A stretch of 64,000 nucleotides of DNA from positions 4,662,501-4,726,500 of the forward strand of contig JAURUC010000001.1 in the NCBI GenBank assembly GCA_030803735.1, given 5' to 3'. Position numbers and translations under genes: made by a program. Of this stretch, positions 38,475 through 50,197 are shown one piece after another. Origin of the DNA: Actinopolyspora lacussalsi (GTDB lineage: Bacteria; Actinomycetota; Actinomycetes; Mycobacteriales; Pseudonocardiaceae). Within the stretch, counting starts at the first letter, position 1, and each line of letters begins with the position of its first letter. A model generated the notes under the pieces. It was not told the origin of the DNA, ran no database searches, and saw only the letters and a list, made by a program, of their open reading frames with translations.

Positions 38475-40078
38475 ATGCGGTACAACGTCGAGCATCCGCC
38501 CACCCAGCATCCGGTCCCGGGGCATTCCGGCACCGCGCCCACCGAGGTCGGGCCGGAACCACTCACCGTCGAACAGGTGATGGCGGTGGCCCGTGGGCGG
38601 GCGAGCGTGCGGCTCTCCGAATCGGCCGAGCAGGGCATCGGCGACACCCGCAAGCACATCGACACCCTCGCCGCCGCCGAACAACCCACCTACGGGGTCT
38701 CCACCGGCTTCGGCGCGCTGGCAATCCGCCACATCCCACCGGAACGGCGGGCCGCGCTGCAGGCGTCGTTCGTGCGCTCCCACGCGGCCGGGGCGGGCGA
38801 TCCGGTGGAGCCGGAGGTGGTGCGCGCACTGATGCTGCTGCGGCTGCACACCGTGGCCACCGGCCGCACCGGGGTGCGCCCCGAGACCGCGCACGCGCTG
38901 GCCGAGCTGCTCAACTCCGGCATCGTCCCGGTGGTCCACGAGTACGGTTCGCTGGGCTGCTCCGGCGACCTGGCGCCGCTGGCCGCCGTGGCGCTGGCGC
39001 TGACCGGCGAGGGCGAGGTGTTCGACGCGGCGGGAGCGCGCAGGCCCGCGGCCGAGGCGCTGCCGGAGGTGGGAATCCGGCCGGTCACGCTGGCCGAGAA
39101 GGAAGGTCTCGCACTCACCAACGGCACCGACGGCATGCTGGGGATGCTGGTGCTGGCACTGCGCGACCTGTCCGAACTGGTCGACGTCGCCGACGTCACC
39201 GCCGCGATGAGCGTGGAGGCGCTGCTGGGCACCGACCGCGCGTTCGCGGCCGACCTGCAGGCGCTGCGCCCGCATCCGGGACAGGCCCACTCGGCCGCGC
39301 GGATGCGTGCGCTGCTCGCCGATTCACCCGTGGTGGCCAGTCACCGCGGACCCGACTGCACCCGGGTGCAGGACGCCTATTCGATGCGCTGCTCGCCCCA
39401 GGTGCACGGCTCCGCGCGCGACACCATCGAGCACGCCGCCACCGTCGCCGAACGCGAGCTCGCCGCCGCGATCGACAACCCGGTGGTGCTCGACGACGGG
39501 CGCGTGGAGTCCAACGGCAACTTCCACGGCGCGCCGCTGGCGCACGTGCTCGACTTCCTCGCGATACCGCTGGCCGACGTCGCGGGCATCGCCGAGCGCC
39601 GTACCGACCGGATGCTCGACGTCGCCAGGTCGCAGGGCCTGCCCGCCTTCCTCGCGGACGACCCCGGGGTGGACTCGGGCTACATGATCGCGCACTACAC
39701 CCAGGCAGGCGTGGTCACCGACCTCAAGCGCGCGGCGAATCCCGCCTCGGTCGACTCCATCCCGACCAGCGCGATGCAGGAGGACCACGTGTCCATGGGC
39801 TGGTCGGCCGCCCGCAAGCTGCGCACCGCCGTGTCCGGGCTGCGCAAGGTGCTGGCCGTCGAGCTGCTGACAGCCGCCCGGGCGCTCGACCTGCGCGCGC
39901 CGCTGCGTCCGGCACCCGCCACGGCTGCGGTGCGCGACCTGCTGCGTACCCAGGTGTCCGGTCCGGGGCCGGACGAGCACGTCGCTCCCCAGATCCTGGC
40001 CGCCGAACAGCTGCTCGCCTCCGGTGAGGTCCACCGGGCGGCGGCCGAACACGTCGATCCCGTACTCGGAGGCCACTC

Positions 40079-40082
<4 letters not shown>
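38475..40082 (+). CDS. hutH: Histidine ammonia-lyase
   Basis: 535 residues. Deaminates L-histidine to trans-urocanate. The MIO cofactor is built from Cys162-Ser163-Gly164 in [13 protein letters not shown]; most HALs have Ala-Ser-Gly, but Cys-Ser-Gly is known in actinobacterial HutH. Other lyase signatures: [34 protein letters not shown] and [12 protein letters not shown] 38475 is preferred to ATG 38403 because the latter overlaps the operator. Stop overlaps the hutU start (GTGA). Confidence 0.95.
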
Positions 40083-41731
<1,649 letters not shown>

Positions 41732-41781
41732 CGAAGCCTGGGCGGCTGACGAAAGCCGCGCGGTTGATCGTCGGTGGACGT

Positions 41782-41851
41782 CGATTTCTCGCGAAATTGA
41801 CGCCCGGCCGCGCCACCACCCCCGTGGGAGTGTCGATTTCTCGCGAAATCG
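41782..41851. repeat. Paired-hairpin repeat A, copy 3 (inverted, in hut operon)
   Basis: cgatttctcgcgaaattg (41782-41799) and cgatttctcgcgaaatcg (41834-41851), 52 bp apart. Read on the minus strand, this copy reproduces copy 1, including the variant CAATTTC arm in the second hairpin. It lies between hutU and the M20 amidohydrolase. Confidence 0.85.
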
Positions 41852-41941
41852 CCGGGCGGGGAACGGAACGGGCGGGGAACGGAATCGGCAACGGCCACCG
41901 GAGAGCGGGAAGCTCCGAGGAGCGAGTGAACGGAGGGAACG

Positions 41942-43156
41942 GTGTCCACGCCGAGTGAGCTGCTCGCCGACATCGAGCGAGTGGGTAGGGACCACGGCCG
42001 TGGCGGGTACTCCCGGCACGTCTTCGAAACCCCGGAGCACGAGCTGCGCGAGTGGTTCGTCGAACAGGCCGCACGACGGGGGTTGGAGGTCGTGCCCGAC
42101 GGCAACGGCAACCTCTGGGCCTGGTGGTCGGGACCCGGAGTGTCCGGCCCCGGCGAGGGGGCGGTCGCGACCGGCAGTCATCTCGACTCCGTGCCCGGCG
42201 GCGGCGAGTTCGACGGGCCGCTGGGCGTGGTCAGCGCCCTGTCCGCGGTGGACCGGTTGCGTGCCGAGGGATTCCGCCCCGGTCGTCCGCTGGCCCTGGT
42301 GGTCTTCGCCGAGGAGGAGGGCGGGCGTTTCGGGCTCCCCTGCCTGGGTTCCCGGTTGGCGGCCGGAACCGTGGCGCCGGAGCGAGTGCTCGGGCTGCGC
42401 GACGACTCGGGAACCACACTGGCCGAGGCGATGCGCGCTGCCGGGAAGAACCCGGACCACACCGGACCGGACGAGTCCAACCTGGCCCGGGTGTCCCGGT
42501 TCCTGGAACTGCACGTGGAACAGGGCAGGGGGCTGGTACACCGACAGCGACCCGTCGGGGTGGCGTCCACGATGCTCGCCCACGGCAGGTGGCGGTTCCG
42601 GTTCACCGGACAGGGCAATCACGCCGGAGCCACCCCACTGGGCGACCGCAGGGATCCGATGCTGCCCGCCTCGCTGCTGGTCGCCGAAGCCCGTCGCGTC
42701 GCCGCGAACCACGACGACGCCAGAGCCACGGTCGGACGTATCCAGCCGCTCCCGTCGGGAACCAACGTGATCGCCGCCTCGGTCGACGTCTGGCTGGACG
42801 CCCGCGCGCACACCGACGCCGACACCAGGGGAATGGTGGACGAGCTCCACCGCCGTGCGGGCGTGCTGGCAGCCGAGGAGGGGTGCTCGGTACGACTGTC
42901 CGAGGAGTCCTATTCGGACACGGTGTCCTTCGACGGCTCGCTGCGCGACGAGCTCACCACGATGTTGGACGCACCGGAACTGCCCACCGGCGCCGGGCAC
43001 GACGCCGGGGTGCTCGCCGCGCGGATGCCCACCGGCATGTTGTTCGTGCGCAACCCCACCGGTGTCAGTCACGCTCCGGAGGAGCACGCCGAACCGGCCG
43101 ACTGCGACGCCGGTGCCGAAGCGCTCGCGACGGTGCTGCGGCGGTGGAGCCGATGA
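41942..43156 (+). CDS. M20-family amidohydrolase of the hut operon (candidate N-formylglutamate deformylase)
   Basis: 404 residues, GTG start behind GGAGGG. Zn-dependent M20 carbamoylase/allantoate-amidohydrolase type: GSHLDSVPGGGEFDGPLGV (metal His and bridging Asp), VFAEEEGGRFG (Glu pair), HVEQGRGL, GNHAGATPLGDRRDP and a C-terminal metal His in GVSHAPEEHA. Usually annotated allantoate amidohydrolase from similarity alone. Context argues otherwise: HutF makes N-formylglutamate and no HutG is present, so this enzyme likely removes the formyl group. Overlaps hutF by 4 bp. Confidence 0.85.
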   Translation: MSTPSELLADIERVGRDHGRGGYSRHVFETPEHELREWFVEQAARRGLEVVPDGNGNLWAWWSGPGVSGPGEGAVATGSHLDSVPGGGEFDGPLGVVSALSAVDRLRAEGFRPGRPLALVVFAEEEGGRFGLPCLGSRLAAGTVAPERVLGLRDDSGTTLAEAMRAAGKNPDHTGPDESNLARVSRFLELHVEQGRGLVHRQRPVGVASTMLAHGRWRFRFTGQGNHAGATPLGDRRDPMLPASLLVAEARRVAANHDDARATVGRIQPLPSGTNVIAASVDVWLDARAHTDADTRGMVDELHRRAGVLAAEEGCSVRLSEESYSDTVSFDGSLRDELTTMLDAPELPTGAGHDAGVLAARMPTGMLFVRNPTGVSHAPEEHAEPADCDAGAEALATVLRRWSR

Positions 43157-44550
43157 CCGCCGGACCCGACGTCCGTCGGCCTCGACAACAGGCGGTGCCC
43201 GTGACACGAGAGGAGCTGCCCGAACGGATGTCCTACTGGTGCGAGTGGGCCTGGCTGCAGGACGGCCCCGGCCGTGACGTGCTGATCGAGACCGACGGTG
43301 CGCGAATCACCGGCGTCACCCCGGCGGTCGAACCACCGCCGGACACCCCACGACTGCGCGGCCTGACCCTGCCCGGTGCCGCGAACGTGCACTCGCACGC
43401 CTTCCACCGCGCGCTGCGCGGCAGGGGAGCGGAGCAACGCGGCACGTTCTGGACCTGGCGCGACCGGATGTACCGCGTGGCCGAGCGACTGGACCCGGAC
43501 ACCTACTACCGGCTGGCCCTGGGGGTGTACGCGGAGATGGTGCTGGCGGGGTTCACCGCCGTGGGGGAGTTCCACTACCTCCACCACGCCCCGGGCGGGC
43601 AGCGCTACGACGATCCCAACGCCATGAGCGCGGCGCTGGTGGCAGCGGCCCGCGAGGCCGGGATCAGGTTGACCCTGCTGGACACCTGCTATCTCAGCAG
43701 TGGTTTCGGTCCCCCGCCGGAAGGGGTGCAGACCCGGTTCTCCGACGACACCGCGGACGAGTGGGCCCAGCGGGTGCACGGATTCGACGGCAGCCACGAC
43801 GGGGTGATCCTCGGTGCCGCGCTGCACTCGGTGCGGGCCGTTCCGAAAGCCGCCATGCCGGTGGTGCGCGAGTTCGCCCGCACCCGAGGGGTGCCGCTGC
43901 ACGTTCATCTGTCCGAGCAGCGTGCGGAGAACGACGCCTGCCTCGCGGTGCACGGTCGCACCCCCACCCAGTTGTTGGAGGAGCAGGGGATGCTGCGAAC
44001 CGCCACCACGGCGGTGCACGCCACGCACCCGACGGCGGGCGACATCGCCAGGCTGGGACGCAGCGGCGCCGGGGTGTGCCTGTGCCCCACCACCGAGTCG
44101 GACCTGGCCGACGGGACAGGTCCGGCCGACGAGCTCTCGGTGGCGGGCTGCCCGCTGTCGCTGGGCAGTGACGGGCACTCGGTGATCGATCCGTTCGCCG
44201 AGGCACGTGCCGTCGAGTCCGGCATGCGGCTGCGCAGCGAGGTGCGCGGCCACTTCTCCCCGGACGAGCTCACGATGATGGCCACCGGAACCGGACATCG
44301 TGCGCTGGGCTGGCCGGACGCGGGCAGCATCGAGCTCGGCGCCCGCGCGGATCTGGTCACCCTGGACCTGGACAGCCCGCGGCTGGCCGGGGTGCCCCCG
44401 CGTGCCGCTGTGACCGCGGCGACGTCGGGGGACGTGACCGATGTGGTCGTCGACGGCAGGCGGGTGGTCCGCGAGGGCGTCCACCAGCTCGTGCCGGACG
44501 TGGCGGGCACGTTGCGCGAAAGCACTCGGGAACTGGTCGAGGACTCGTGA
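43153..44550 (+). CDS. hutF: Formimidoylglutamate deiminase
   Basis: 465 residues, ATG in an ATGA overlap; homologues tend to begin at the internal MSYWCEWAWL (43228), so the first 25 residues may be dispensable. Amidohydrolase superfamily: PGAANVHSHAFHR (metal His pair), PLHVHLSEQ, HATHPT and SLGSDGHSVIDP. Converts N-formimidoyl-L-glutamate to N-formylglutamate plus ammonia, the five-step hut route. Stop followed by gcgacgaggtttccc, a post-stop motif variant. Confidence 0.94.
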   Translation: MTAGPDVRRPRQQAVPVTREELPERMSYWCEWAWLQDGPGRDVLIETDGARITGVTPAVEPPPDTPRLRGLTLPGAANVHSHAFHRALRGRGAEQRGTFWTWRDRMYRVAERLDPDTYYRLALGVYAEMVLAGFTAVGEFHYLHHAPGGQRYDDPNAMSAALVAAAREAGIRLTLLDTCYLSSGFGPPPEGVQTRFSDDTADEWAQRVHGFDGSHDGVILGAALHSVRAVPKAAMPVVREFARTRGVPLHVHLSEQRAENDACLAVHGRTPTQLLEEQGMLRTATTAVHATHPTAGDIARLGRSGAGVCLCPTTESDLADGTGPADELSVAGCPLSLGSDGHSVIDPFAEARAVESGMRLRSEVRGHFSPDELTMMATGTGHRALGWPDAGSIELGARADLVTLDLDSPRLAGVPPRAAVTAATSGDVTDVVVDGRRVVREGVHQLVPDVAGTLRESTRELVEDS

Positions 44551-44595
44551 GCGACGAGGTTTCCCGCGAGTCCACCCACGTGGCGAGGAAGATCG

Positions 44596-45756
44596 ATGAC
44601 GTCCACCCTTATCACCGGAATCTCCGAGCTGACCACCAACGACGAGGAACTGGGAACGCGGACCGACGCGGCCCTGGTGCTCGAGGGGGACCGGGTGGCC
44701 TGGGTCGGCGCGGCCGAGCGCGCGCCGCGGGCCGACAACCGCGTCGATCTCGAAGGGCGAGCCGTACTGCCCGGCTGGGTCGACAGCCACACCCACCTGG
44801 TCTTCGCCGGTGATCGCACCGCCGAGTTCACCGCCCGCATGGCCGGAAAGCCCTACACCGCGGGCGGGATCGCCGAGACCGTGCGCGCCACCCGCGCGGC
44901 CGACGACGAGCGGCTCGCCGCGAACCTGCGTGCCCACATCGCCGAGGCGGCCGCGCAGGGCACGACGTCGTTGGAGACCAAGACCGGTTACGGACTGACC
45001 GTCGAGGACGAGCTGCGTGCCGCCCGCATCGCGGCGGCCGAGGTGGACGAGGTCACCTACCTCGGCGCCCATCTCGTGCCTCCCGAACGGGATGCCGAGG
45101 ACTACCTGGACCTGGTGTGCGGGCCGATGCTCGACGCGGTCGCCGAGGACGTGTCCTGGTGCGACGTGTTCTGCGAACGCGGCGCGTTCGACGCCGAGCA
45201 GGCCCGCCGCGTGCTGCTGGCCGCTCGGGAACGCGGCCTGGGGCTGCGGGTGCACGGCAACCAGCTGGAACCGGGCTCGGGCGTGGCGCTGGCCGTGGAG
45301 CTGGGAGCGGCCAGTGTGGACCACTGCACGCACCTAACCGGTACCGACATCGCCGCGCTCGCCGGGTCGGGGACCGTGGCGACCCTGCTGCCCGCCTGCG
45401 ACCTGTCCACGCGTCAACCGCTGCCGCCCGCCAGGGAGCTGCTCGACGCCGGGGCCACGGTGGCACTGGCCACCAACTGCAACCCCGGTTCGTCCTACAC
45501 CTCGTCCATGGCGTTCTGCGTCGCCACGGCGGTGCTGCAACTGCGGATGACCGTGTCCGAGGCGGTGTACGCGGCCACGAGGGGAGGTGCCCGGGCACTG
45601 CGGCGCGACACCGGCGAGGGAGCGCTCGGTGTGTTGCGTCCGGGCGCCCGTGCCGATGTGCACGCGCTGGACGCCCCCGCCGCGTCCTGGCTGGCCTATC
45701 GCCCCGGGGTTCCGCTGACCCACCGGGTGTGGCAAGCCGGACGACCGGTGCGCTGA
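44596..45756 (+). CDS. hutI: Imidazolonepropionase
   Basis: 386 residues. Opens imidazolone-5-propionate to formiminoglutamate. Amidohydrolase fold with [15 protein letters not shown] (metal His pair), [17 protein letters not shown] (substrate Tyr), [17 protein letters not shown] and [11 protein letters not shown] (the Asp position typical of HutI). Start ATG 44596 follows GAGGAAG. Last gene of the hut operon. Confidence 0.95.
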   Translation: MTSTLITGISELTTNDEELGTRTDAALVLEGDRVAWVGAAERAPRADNRVDLEGRAVLPGWVDSHTHLVFAGDRTAEFTARMAGKPYTAGGIAETVRATRAADDERLAANLRAHIAEAAAQGTTSLETKTGYGLTVEDELRAARIAAAEVDEVTYLGAHLVPPERDAEDYLDLVCGPMLDAVAEDVSWCDVFCERGAFDAEQARRVLLAARERGLGLRVHGNQLEPGSGVALAVELGAASVDHCTHLTGTDIAALAGSGTVATLLPACDLSTRQPLPPARELLDAGATVALATNCNPGSSYTSSMAFCVATAVLQLRMTVSEAVYAATRGGARALRRDTGEGALGVLRPGARADVHALDAPAASWLAYRPGVPLTHRVWQAGRPVR

Positions 45757-45810
45757 GCGGGGGACGCACCGTCGTTACTCAAGAGCGGGCCCAACGCGGC
45801 GAGGCGCCGA

Positions 45811-45829
45811 CTCACGTGCCGGCTACCCG
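45811..45829. repeat. 19-bp dispersed exact repeat
   Basis: ctcacgtgccggctacccg occurs here and again at 48050-48068, both between genes. The CACGTG core is palindromic. Confidence 0.6.
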
Positions 45830-45859
45830 ACCAGCTGCGCGACGTTCCCCCGCGCGTGC

Positions 45860-47323
45860 TCAGAACGGGTACCGCGCCTGCCGCTCCCGGAAGGTCACCC
45901 AGCGGGTGTCGGTGAACGCCTCGACGCCGCTGCGCCCGCCGAAGTGGCCGAAACCGGAGTCCTTGATCCCGCCGAACGGCGCCTGCGGCTGATCGCCGAC
46001 CGACTGGTCGTTGATGTGGAAGATGCCGGTCTCGACACGCCGCGCGATCTCCCAGCCCTTCCGCGTGTCGGTGGTGATCACGCCACCGGTCAGCCCGTAC
46101 GGCGTGTCGTTGACCACCCCGATCGCCTCCTCGACGGATTCGTACCCGAGCACCGTGGTTACCGGGCCGAAGATCTCCTCCGAGTAGATCCGGTGCTCCG
46201 GTGTGACCTCGCTCAGCACGGTCGGCCGGTACATCGCCCCCTCCGGTGGTTGCCCGCCGCAGTGCGCCACGGCTCCCCGGGCGAGTGCGTCGTCGACCAG
46301 CGAGGCGATCCGTCGCGCGGCCGGTTCGTCGATCACCGGGCCGATCACGGTGTCCGTCTCCCGGGGATCACCGAAGGGAAGTCCGGCTACCTTCTTGCCC
46401 AGGCGTTCGCCGAACTCCGCCCGCATCGTCTCGGGCACCAGCACCCGGTCGGCCGACATGCAGATCTGGCCCGCGTTCATGAACGCGCCGAAGGTCACCG
46501 CGTCCACCGCGTAGTCCAGGTCGGCGTCGTCGAGCACCAGGACCGAGTTCTTGCCACCCAGTTCCAGCACGGCGGGTTTGAGGTGGCGGGCGGCCTCGAT
46601 CCCGATGGAACGCCCGACCTCGGTGGATCCGGTGAAGTTGACCCGCCGGACCCTGCGGTCGGCGATCAGGGCGTTGCCGATCTCGGCGCCGTCCGCGCCG
46701 TCGTTGGTGACCACGTTGAGCACGCCGTCCGGCAGCCCGGCTTCCCGCAGGATCCCGGCCAGCCACAGACCGGCCGCCAGCGGGGCCTGTTCGCTCGGTT
46801 TGAGCACCACGGTGTTGCCCATGGCCAGTGCGGTGGCGAACGAGCGGGTGCCGAGGATCAGCGGTGCGTTCCACGGCGCGAAGGCGGCGACCACTCCGGC
46901 GGGTTGACGCAGCGCGAAACTCCACTCGTCGGGGTCGGAGGAGGTGAGCACCTCGCCGCGCGGTCCGGTGGTGGACGCGGCGGCCTCGCGCAGGATGTCG
47001 GCGGCCAGCTCGACGTTGAACATCGCCCACGGCCGAGTGCCGCCGACCTCACCGGCCATCAGCTCGACGGCCTGTTCGGTGTACTGCCCCAGCAGGTCCG
47101 CGGCCCGCAGCAGGATCTCCCTGCGCCGCAGAGCCCCGGTGCGCGACCACTCGTCGAACGCGGCCGCGGCCGCGTCGACCGCCTCGGTGACATCGGAGAC
47201 CGAGGCCGCCGCGACGGTGGCGAACACCTCGCCGGTCAGGGGGTCGTTGTCGGTGGTCCTTCGGCCGTCGGCCGCTTCCCGGAAGCCACCCCCGATGATC
47301 AGCTGTCGTTCCACAGGCGCCAT
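45860..47323 (-). CDS. NAD(P)-dependent aldehyde dehydrogenase
   Basis: 487 residues. Signatures: PWNAPLILGTRSFATALAMG, FTGSTEVGRSIG (cofactor loop), LELGGKNS (general base Glu) and NAGQICMSADR (catalytic Cys), with GPVIDEPAA and PFGGIKDSGFGHFGG near the end. The pattern is closest to aromatic (salicylaldehyde/vanillin-type) aldehyde dehydrogenases, but the substrate is uncertain. Convergent with hutI and not part of the hut operon. Confidence 0.92.
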   Translation of the reverse strand: MAPVERQLIIGGGFREAADGRRTTDNDPLTGEVFATVAAASVSDVTEAVDAAAAAFDEWSRTGALRRREILLRAADLLGQYTEQAVELMAGEVGGTRPWAMFNVELAADILREAAASTTGPRGEVLTSSDPDEWSFALRQPAGVVAAFAPWNAPLILGTRSFATALAMGNTVVLKPSEQAPLAAGLWLAGILREAGLPDGVLNVVTNDGADGAEIGNALIADRRVRRVNFTGSTEVGRSIGIEAARHLKPAVLELGGKNSVLVLDDADLDYAVDAVTFGAFMNAGQICMSADRVLVPETMRAEFGERLGKKVAGLPFGDPRETDTVIGPVIDEPAARRIASLVDDALARGAVAHCGGQPPEGAMYRPTVLSEVTPEHRIYSEEIFGPVTTVLGYESVEEAIGVVNDTPYGLTGGVITTDTRKGWEIARRVETGIFHINDQSVGDQPQAPFGGIKDSGFGHFGGRSGVEAFTDTRWVTFRERQARYPF

Positions 47324-47458
47324 TGCCGCTCGCTTTCGTCGAATCCTTCCACCGCATCACACCACCGGTGGGCCTCCGCGTGCATGCCCGGAGGTGGTAT
47401 CGCTCCTCATTCGCAGCACGGTGTGCGCGCTCCGGCCGTGCTCACCGGCGTGCGCGAC

Positions 47459-47932
47459 TCACTCGACCCGGGAGGACGCCGGTTCCGCCTCCTCGTCCTC
47501 GGAGGGCAGGTGGATGTCGTTGACGTCGATGTTGACCTCGATGACCTCCAGCCCGGTCATGCGTTCCACGGACTCGATCACGTTCCGCCGGACGCTCCTG
47601 GTCAGCTCCACGATGGACAGGCCGTACTCCACCACCACGTCCAGGTCCACCGCCGTCTGCTTCTCGCCGACCTCGACCCGCACGCCCGAGACGGTCGAGG
47701 TGCCGCTGCCGCCGGGGATGCGTTCCCGCAGCGCGCCGAAAGCGCGGGAAACGCCGCCTCCCATCGCGTGAACCCCGGAGATCTCGCGCGCCGCGATCGC
47801 CGCGATCTTCTGCACCACCGTGGCGGCGATGCTGGTCCTGCCTTCCGAGGAGTCGGCCGAAGTGCCCACCCGGACGGGCTTCCGGGACTCGGAGGAGTCG
47901 TTGTCGGCCCGCTCGCTGTCCTGCTCTGCCAT
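47459..47932 (-). CDS. Asp23/Gls24-family envelope stress protein
   Basis: 157 residues from the ATG at 47932 (AAAGGA upstream). A charged N-terminal tail of about 35 residues precedes the Asp23 domain: TSIAATVVQKIAAIAAREI, VSGVRVEVGEKQTAVDLDVV and YGLSIVELTRSVRRNVI...VEVNIDVNDI. In Firmicutes these proteins lie under the membrane and aid envelope stress resistance; the actinobacterial role is less known. Solitary gene. Confidence 0.88.
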   Translation of the reverse strand: MAEQDSERADNDSSESRKPVRVGTSADSSEGRTSIAATVVQKIAAIAAREISGVHAMGGGVSRAFGALRERIPGGSGTSTVSGVRVEVGEKQTAVDLDVVVEYGLSIVELTRSVRRNVIESVERMTGLEVIEVNIDVNDIHLPSEDEEAEPASSRVE

Positions 47933-48095
47933 GTGTCGTTCCTTTCGAGCCTGGCGTGATTCGGGCTGCTCGCCGTTCATCCGCCGTGTGTCGGACGCCG
48001 ATCGTCGGACGTGTCCCCAACCGGCGGGTGTTCCGCGAGTATGCCGCATCTCACGTGCCGGCTACCCGGTCTATCCCGGCAAGCCGTCACTGCTT

Positions 48096-48995
48096 CTAGA
48101 GTTCTTCGGAGCAGGTGAGCAGGGCATCCAGCACCCGCCGCAGCAGCGGGTGCTCCTCCCTGCCGCGCCGTACGGCCGCGAAGACCCGCCTGGTGGGAAC
48201 CCGGTCGCGCAACGGCCGCACCTCGGCGCCGTGCTCGGCCGGGATGGCGCTGCGCGGCACCAGCGCCATGCCCGTCCCGGCGGCCACCAGGGCCACCACC
48301 GCGTGAAAATCGTCCGAGGTGTGGGTGATGGGTGGGGCGAATCCCGCGTCGGCGAAACAGGTCTGCGCCACCTCCCGGCAGGGGTTTCCCGCCAGCGGCG
48401 CGATCCAGTCGGACTCGCCGAGTTCGGTCACCGGCAGGCTCTCCCGCTCGCAGAGCGGATCGCGCGGTGGCAGCACCGCGTCGAACGGTTCGGCGTAGAG
48501 CGGATACCTGGTGAGCCGGTCCTCGTCGGACCGGACGGTCGCGCCGTACTCCATCGAGATCGCGATGTCGGTCTCGCCCGCGAGCAGCATGAGCAGGCTG
48601 TTGTGCGCCTCGGCGTCGCGCACCAGCACCGTCACCCCGGGTGCGGTGGCGCGCAGCGCGGTGATGGACGGCGCCACCACTCGCGTGATGGCGGAGGCGA
48701 ACGAGGCCACCTCGACGCGCCCGACGGTGCCCGCTGCGCAGGCCGCCATGCTGGCCTCGGCACGTTCCACCTCGGCCAGCACGGCCTTCGCGTGCTCGGC
48801 GAGCAGCTCCCCGGCCGCGGTCAGCTCGACCCGCCTGCCCCTGCGGATCAGCAGTGCCTGTCCCGCCTCCTGCTCCAGGGCGGTGAGCTGCTGCGAGACC
48901 GCGGACGGGGTGAGGTACAGCGTCTCGGCCGCCGCGCGCACCGTGCCGTGGTCGGCCAGTGCGCGCAGCACGGTCAGTCGACGCGGGTCAATCAC
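48096..48995 (-). CDS. LysR-family transcriptional regulator
   Basis: 299 residues. [23 protein letters not shown] near residues 18-40; the effector-binding domain follows, with [18 protein letters not shown]. Its ATG overlaps the kbl stop (ATGA), so it is the distal gene of tdh-kbl-lysR and probably regulates threonine catabolism from within its own operon. Confidence 0.9.
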   Translation of the reverse strand: MIDPRRLTVLRALADHGTVRAAAETLYLTPSAVSQQLTALEQEAGQALLIRRGRRVELTAAGELLAEHAKAVLAEVERAEASMAACAAGTVGRVEVASFASAITRVVAPSITALRATAPGVTVLVRDAEAHNSLLMLLAGETDIAISMEYGATVRSDEDRLTRYPLYAEPFDAVLPPRDPLCERESLPVTELGESDWIAPLAGNPCREVAQTCFADAGFAPPITHTSDDFHAVVALVAAGTGMALVPRSAIPAEHGAEVRPLRDRVPTRRVFAAVRRGREEHPLLRRVLDALLTCSEEL

Positions 48996-50194
48996 TCGGC
49001 CAGTTTACCCGCCTTCTCCCGGGCGTTGATGAAAGCCGTGACGGCGTTCTCCACGTCCTCCGAGGTCAGCGCCGCGGACATCTGGGTGCGGATGCGTGCC
49101 TTGCCGTGCGGCACGACCGGGTAGGAGAACCCGATCACGTAGACGCCCTCCTCCAGCAGCAGATCCGCCATCCGACTGGCCTCGGCCGCGTCGCCGATCA
49201 TCACCGGGATGATCGGGTGTTCCCCGGGGAGCAGGTCGAAGCCCGCTTCGGTCATCCTGCGGCGGAACAACTCGCTGTTGGAGCGCAGCTGTTCCCGCAT
49301 GCCCGGCTCCGAGGCCACCAGATCCAGCGCGGCCAGCGCGGAGGCCACGATCGGCGGGGCCAGCGAGTTGGAGAACAGGTAGGGTCGGGACCGCTGCCGC
49401 AGCAGTTCCACGATCTCCGGCCACGCCGCCACGTAACCACCGCTGGCGCCGCCCAGCGCCTTGCCGAGCGTGCCGGTGACGATGTCCACCCGGTCGGTGA
49501 CACCGAACAGTTCGGGGGTCCCCGCGCCGTTGGGCCCGAGGAAGCCGACCGCGTGCGAGTCGTCGACCATGACCATCGCGTCGTGGCGCTCGGCCAGCTC
49601 GCAGATCTCGTCCAGCGGGGCCAGGTAGCCGTCCATGGAGAACACGCCGTCGGTGACGATCAACCGGTAGCGGGCGTCGGCGTGCTCGACCAGCTTGCGT
49701 TCCAGATCGGCGGTGTCCCGGTTGCCGTAGCGCGCACGCCGTGCCTTGCACAGCCGGACACCGTCGATGATGCTCGCGTGGTTGAGCTCGTCGGAGATGA
49801 TCACGTCCTGCTCGTCGAGCAGGCTCTCGAACAGCCCGGTGTTGGCGTCGAAGCACGAGCTGTACAGGATGGTGTCGCCGGTGCCCAGGAATTCCGACAG
49901 GCGCCGTTCCAGCTCCTTGTGCGGGGCCTGGGTACCGCAGATGAACCGTACCGAGGCCATCCCCAGTCCCCACTCGTCCAGCGAGTTCTTGGCGGCCTCG
50001 ATCAGCTTCGGGTGATCGGCCAGCCCGAGGTAGTTGTTGGCGCAGAGGTTGAGGACCTCGCCGCTGTCCGCTTCCGAGCCGACTCCCACGCGTGCCCGCT
50101 GCGGCGTTTCGAGGACGCGTTCCCGCTTGTACAGCCCGGCCGACCGGATCTCGTCCAGCCTGCCACGCAGTTCCTCGGCAGCTTTGCCGAACAT
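48992..50194 (-). CDS. kbl: Glycine C-acetyltransferase (2-amino-3-ketobutyrate CoA ligase)
   Basis: 400 residues. PLP enzyme of the alpha-oxoamine synthase group: [58 protein letters not shown] and the lysine site [17 protein letters not shown]. Cleaves 2-amino-3-oxobutyrate with CoA to glycine and acetyl-CoA. Three bases separate it from tdh, whose product is its substrate. Confidence 0.96.
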   Translation of the reverse strand: MFGKAAEELRGRLDEIRSAGLYKRERVLETPQRARVGVGSEADSGEVLNLCANNYLGLADHPKLIEAAKNSLDEWGLGMASVRFICGTQAPHKELERRLSEFLGTGDTILYSSCFDANTGLFESLLDEQDVIISDELNHASIIDGVRLCKARRARYGNRDTADLERKLVEHADARYRLIVTDGVFSMDGYLAPLDEICELAERHDAMVMVDDSHAVGFLGPNGAGTPELFGVTDRVDIVTGTLGKALGGASGGYVAAWPEIVELLRQRSRPYLFSNSLAPPIVASALAALDLVASEPGMREQLRSNSELFRRRMTEAGFDLLPGEHPIIPVMIGDAAEASRMADLLLEEGVYVIGFSYPVVPHGKARIRTQMSAALTSEDVENAVTAFINAREKAGKLAE

Positions 50195-50197
50195 CGG

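Noticed and set aside
41942..43156. Allantoate amidohydrolase as the function of the M20 enzyme
   Set aside because: Family similarity allows it, but there is no allantoin or purine gene nearby and the hut pathway lacks its last step.
43069..45333. A 754-residue minus-strand frame over hutF/hutI
   Set aside because: Antisense shadow of two well-supported genes.
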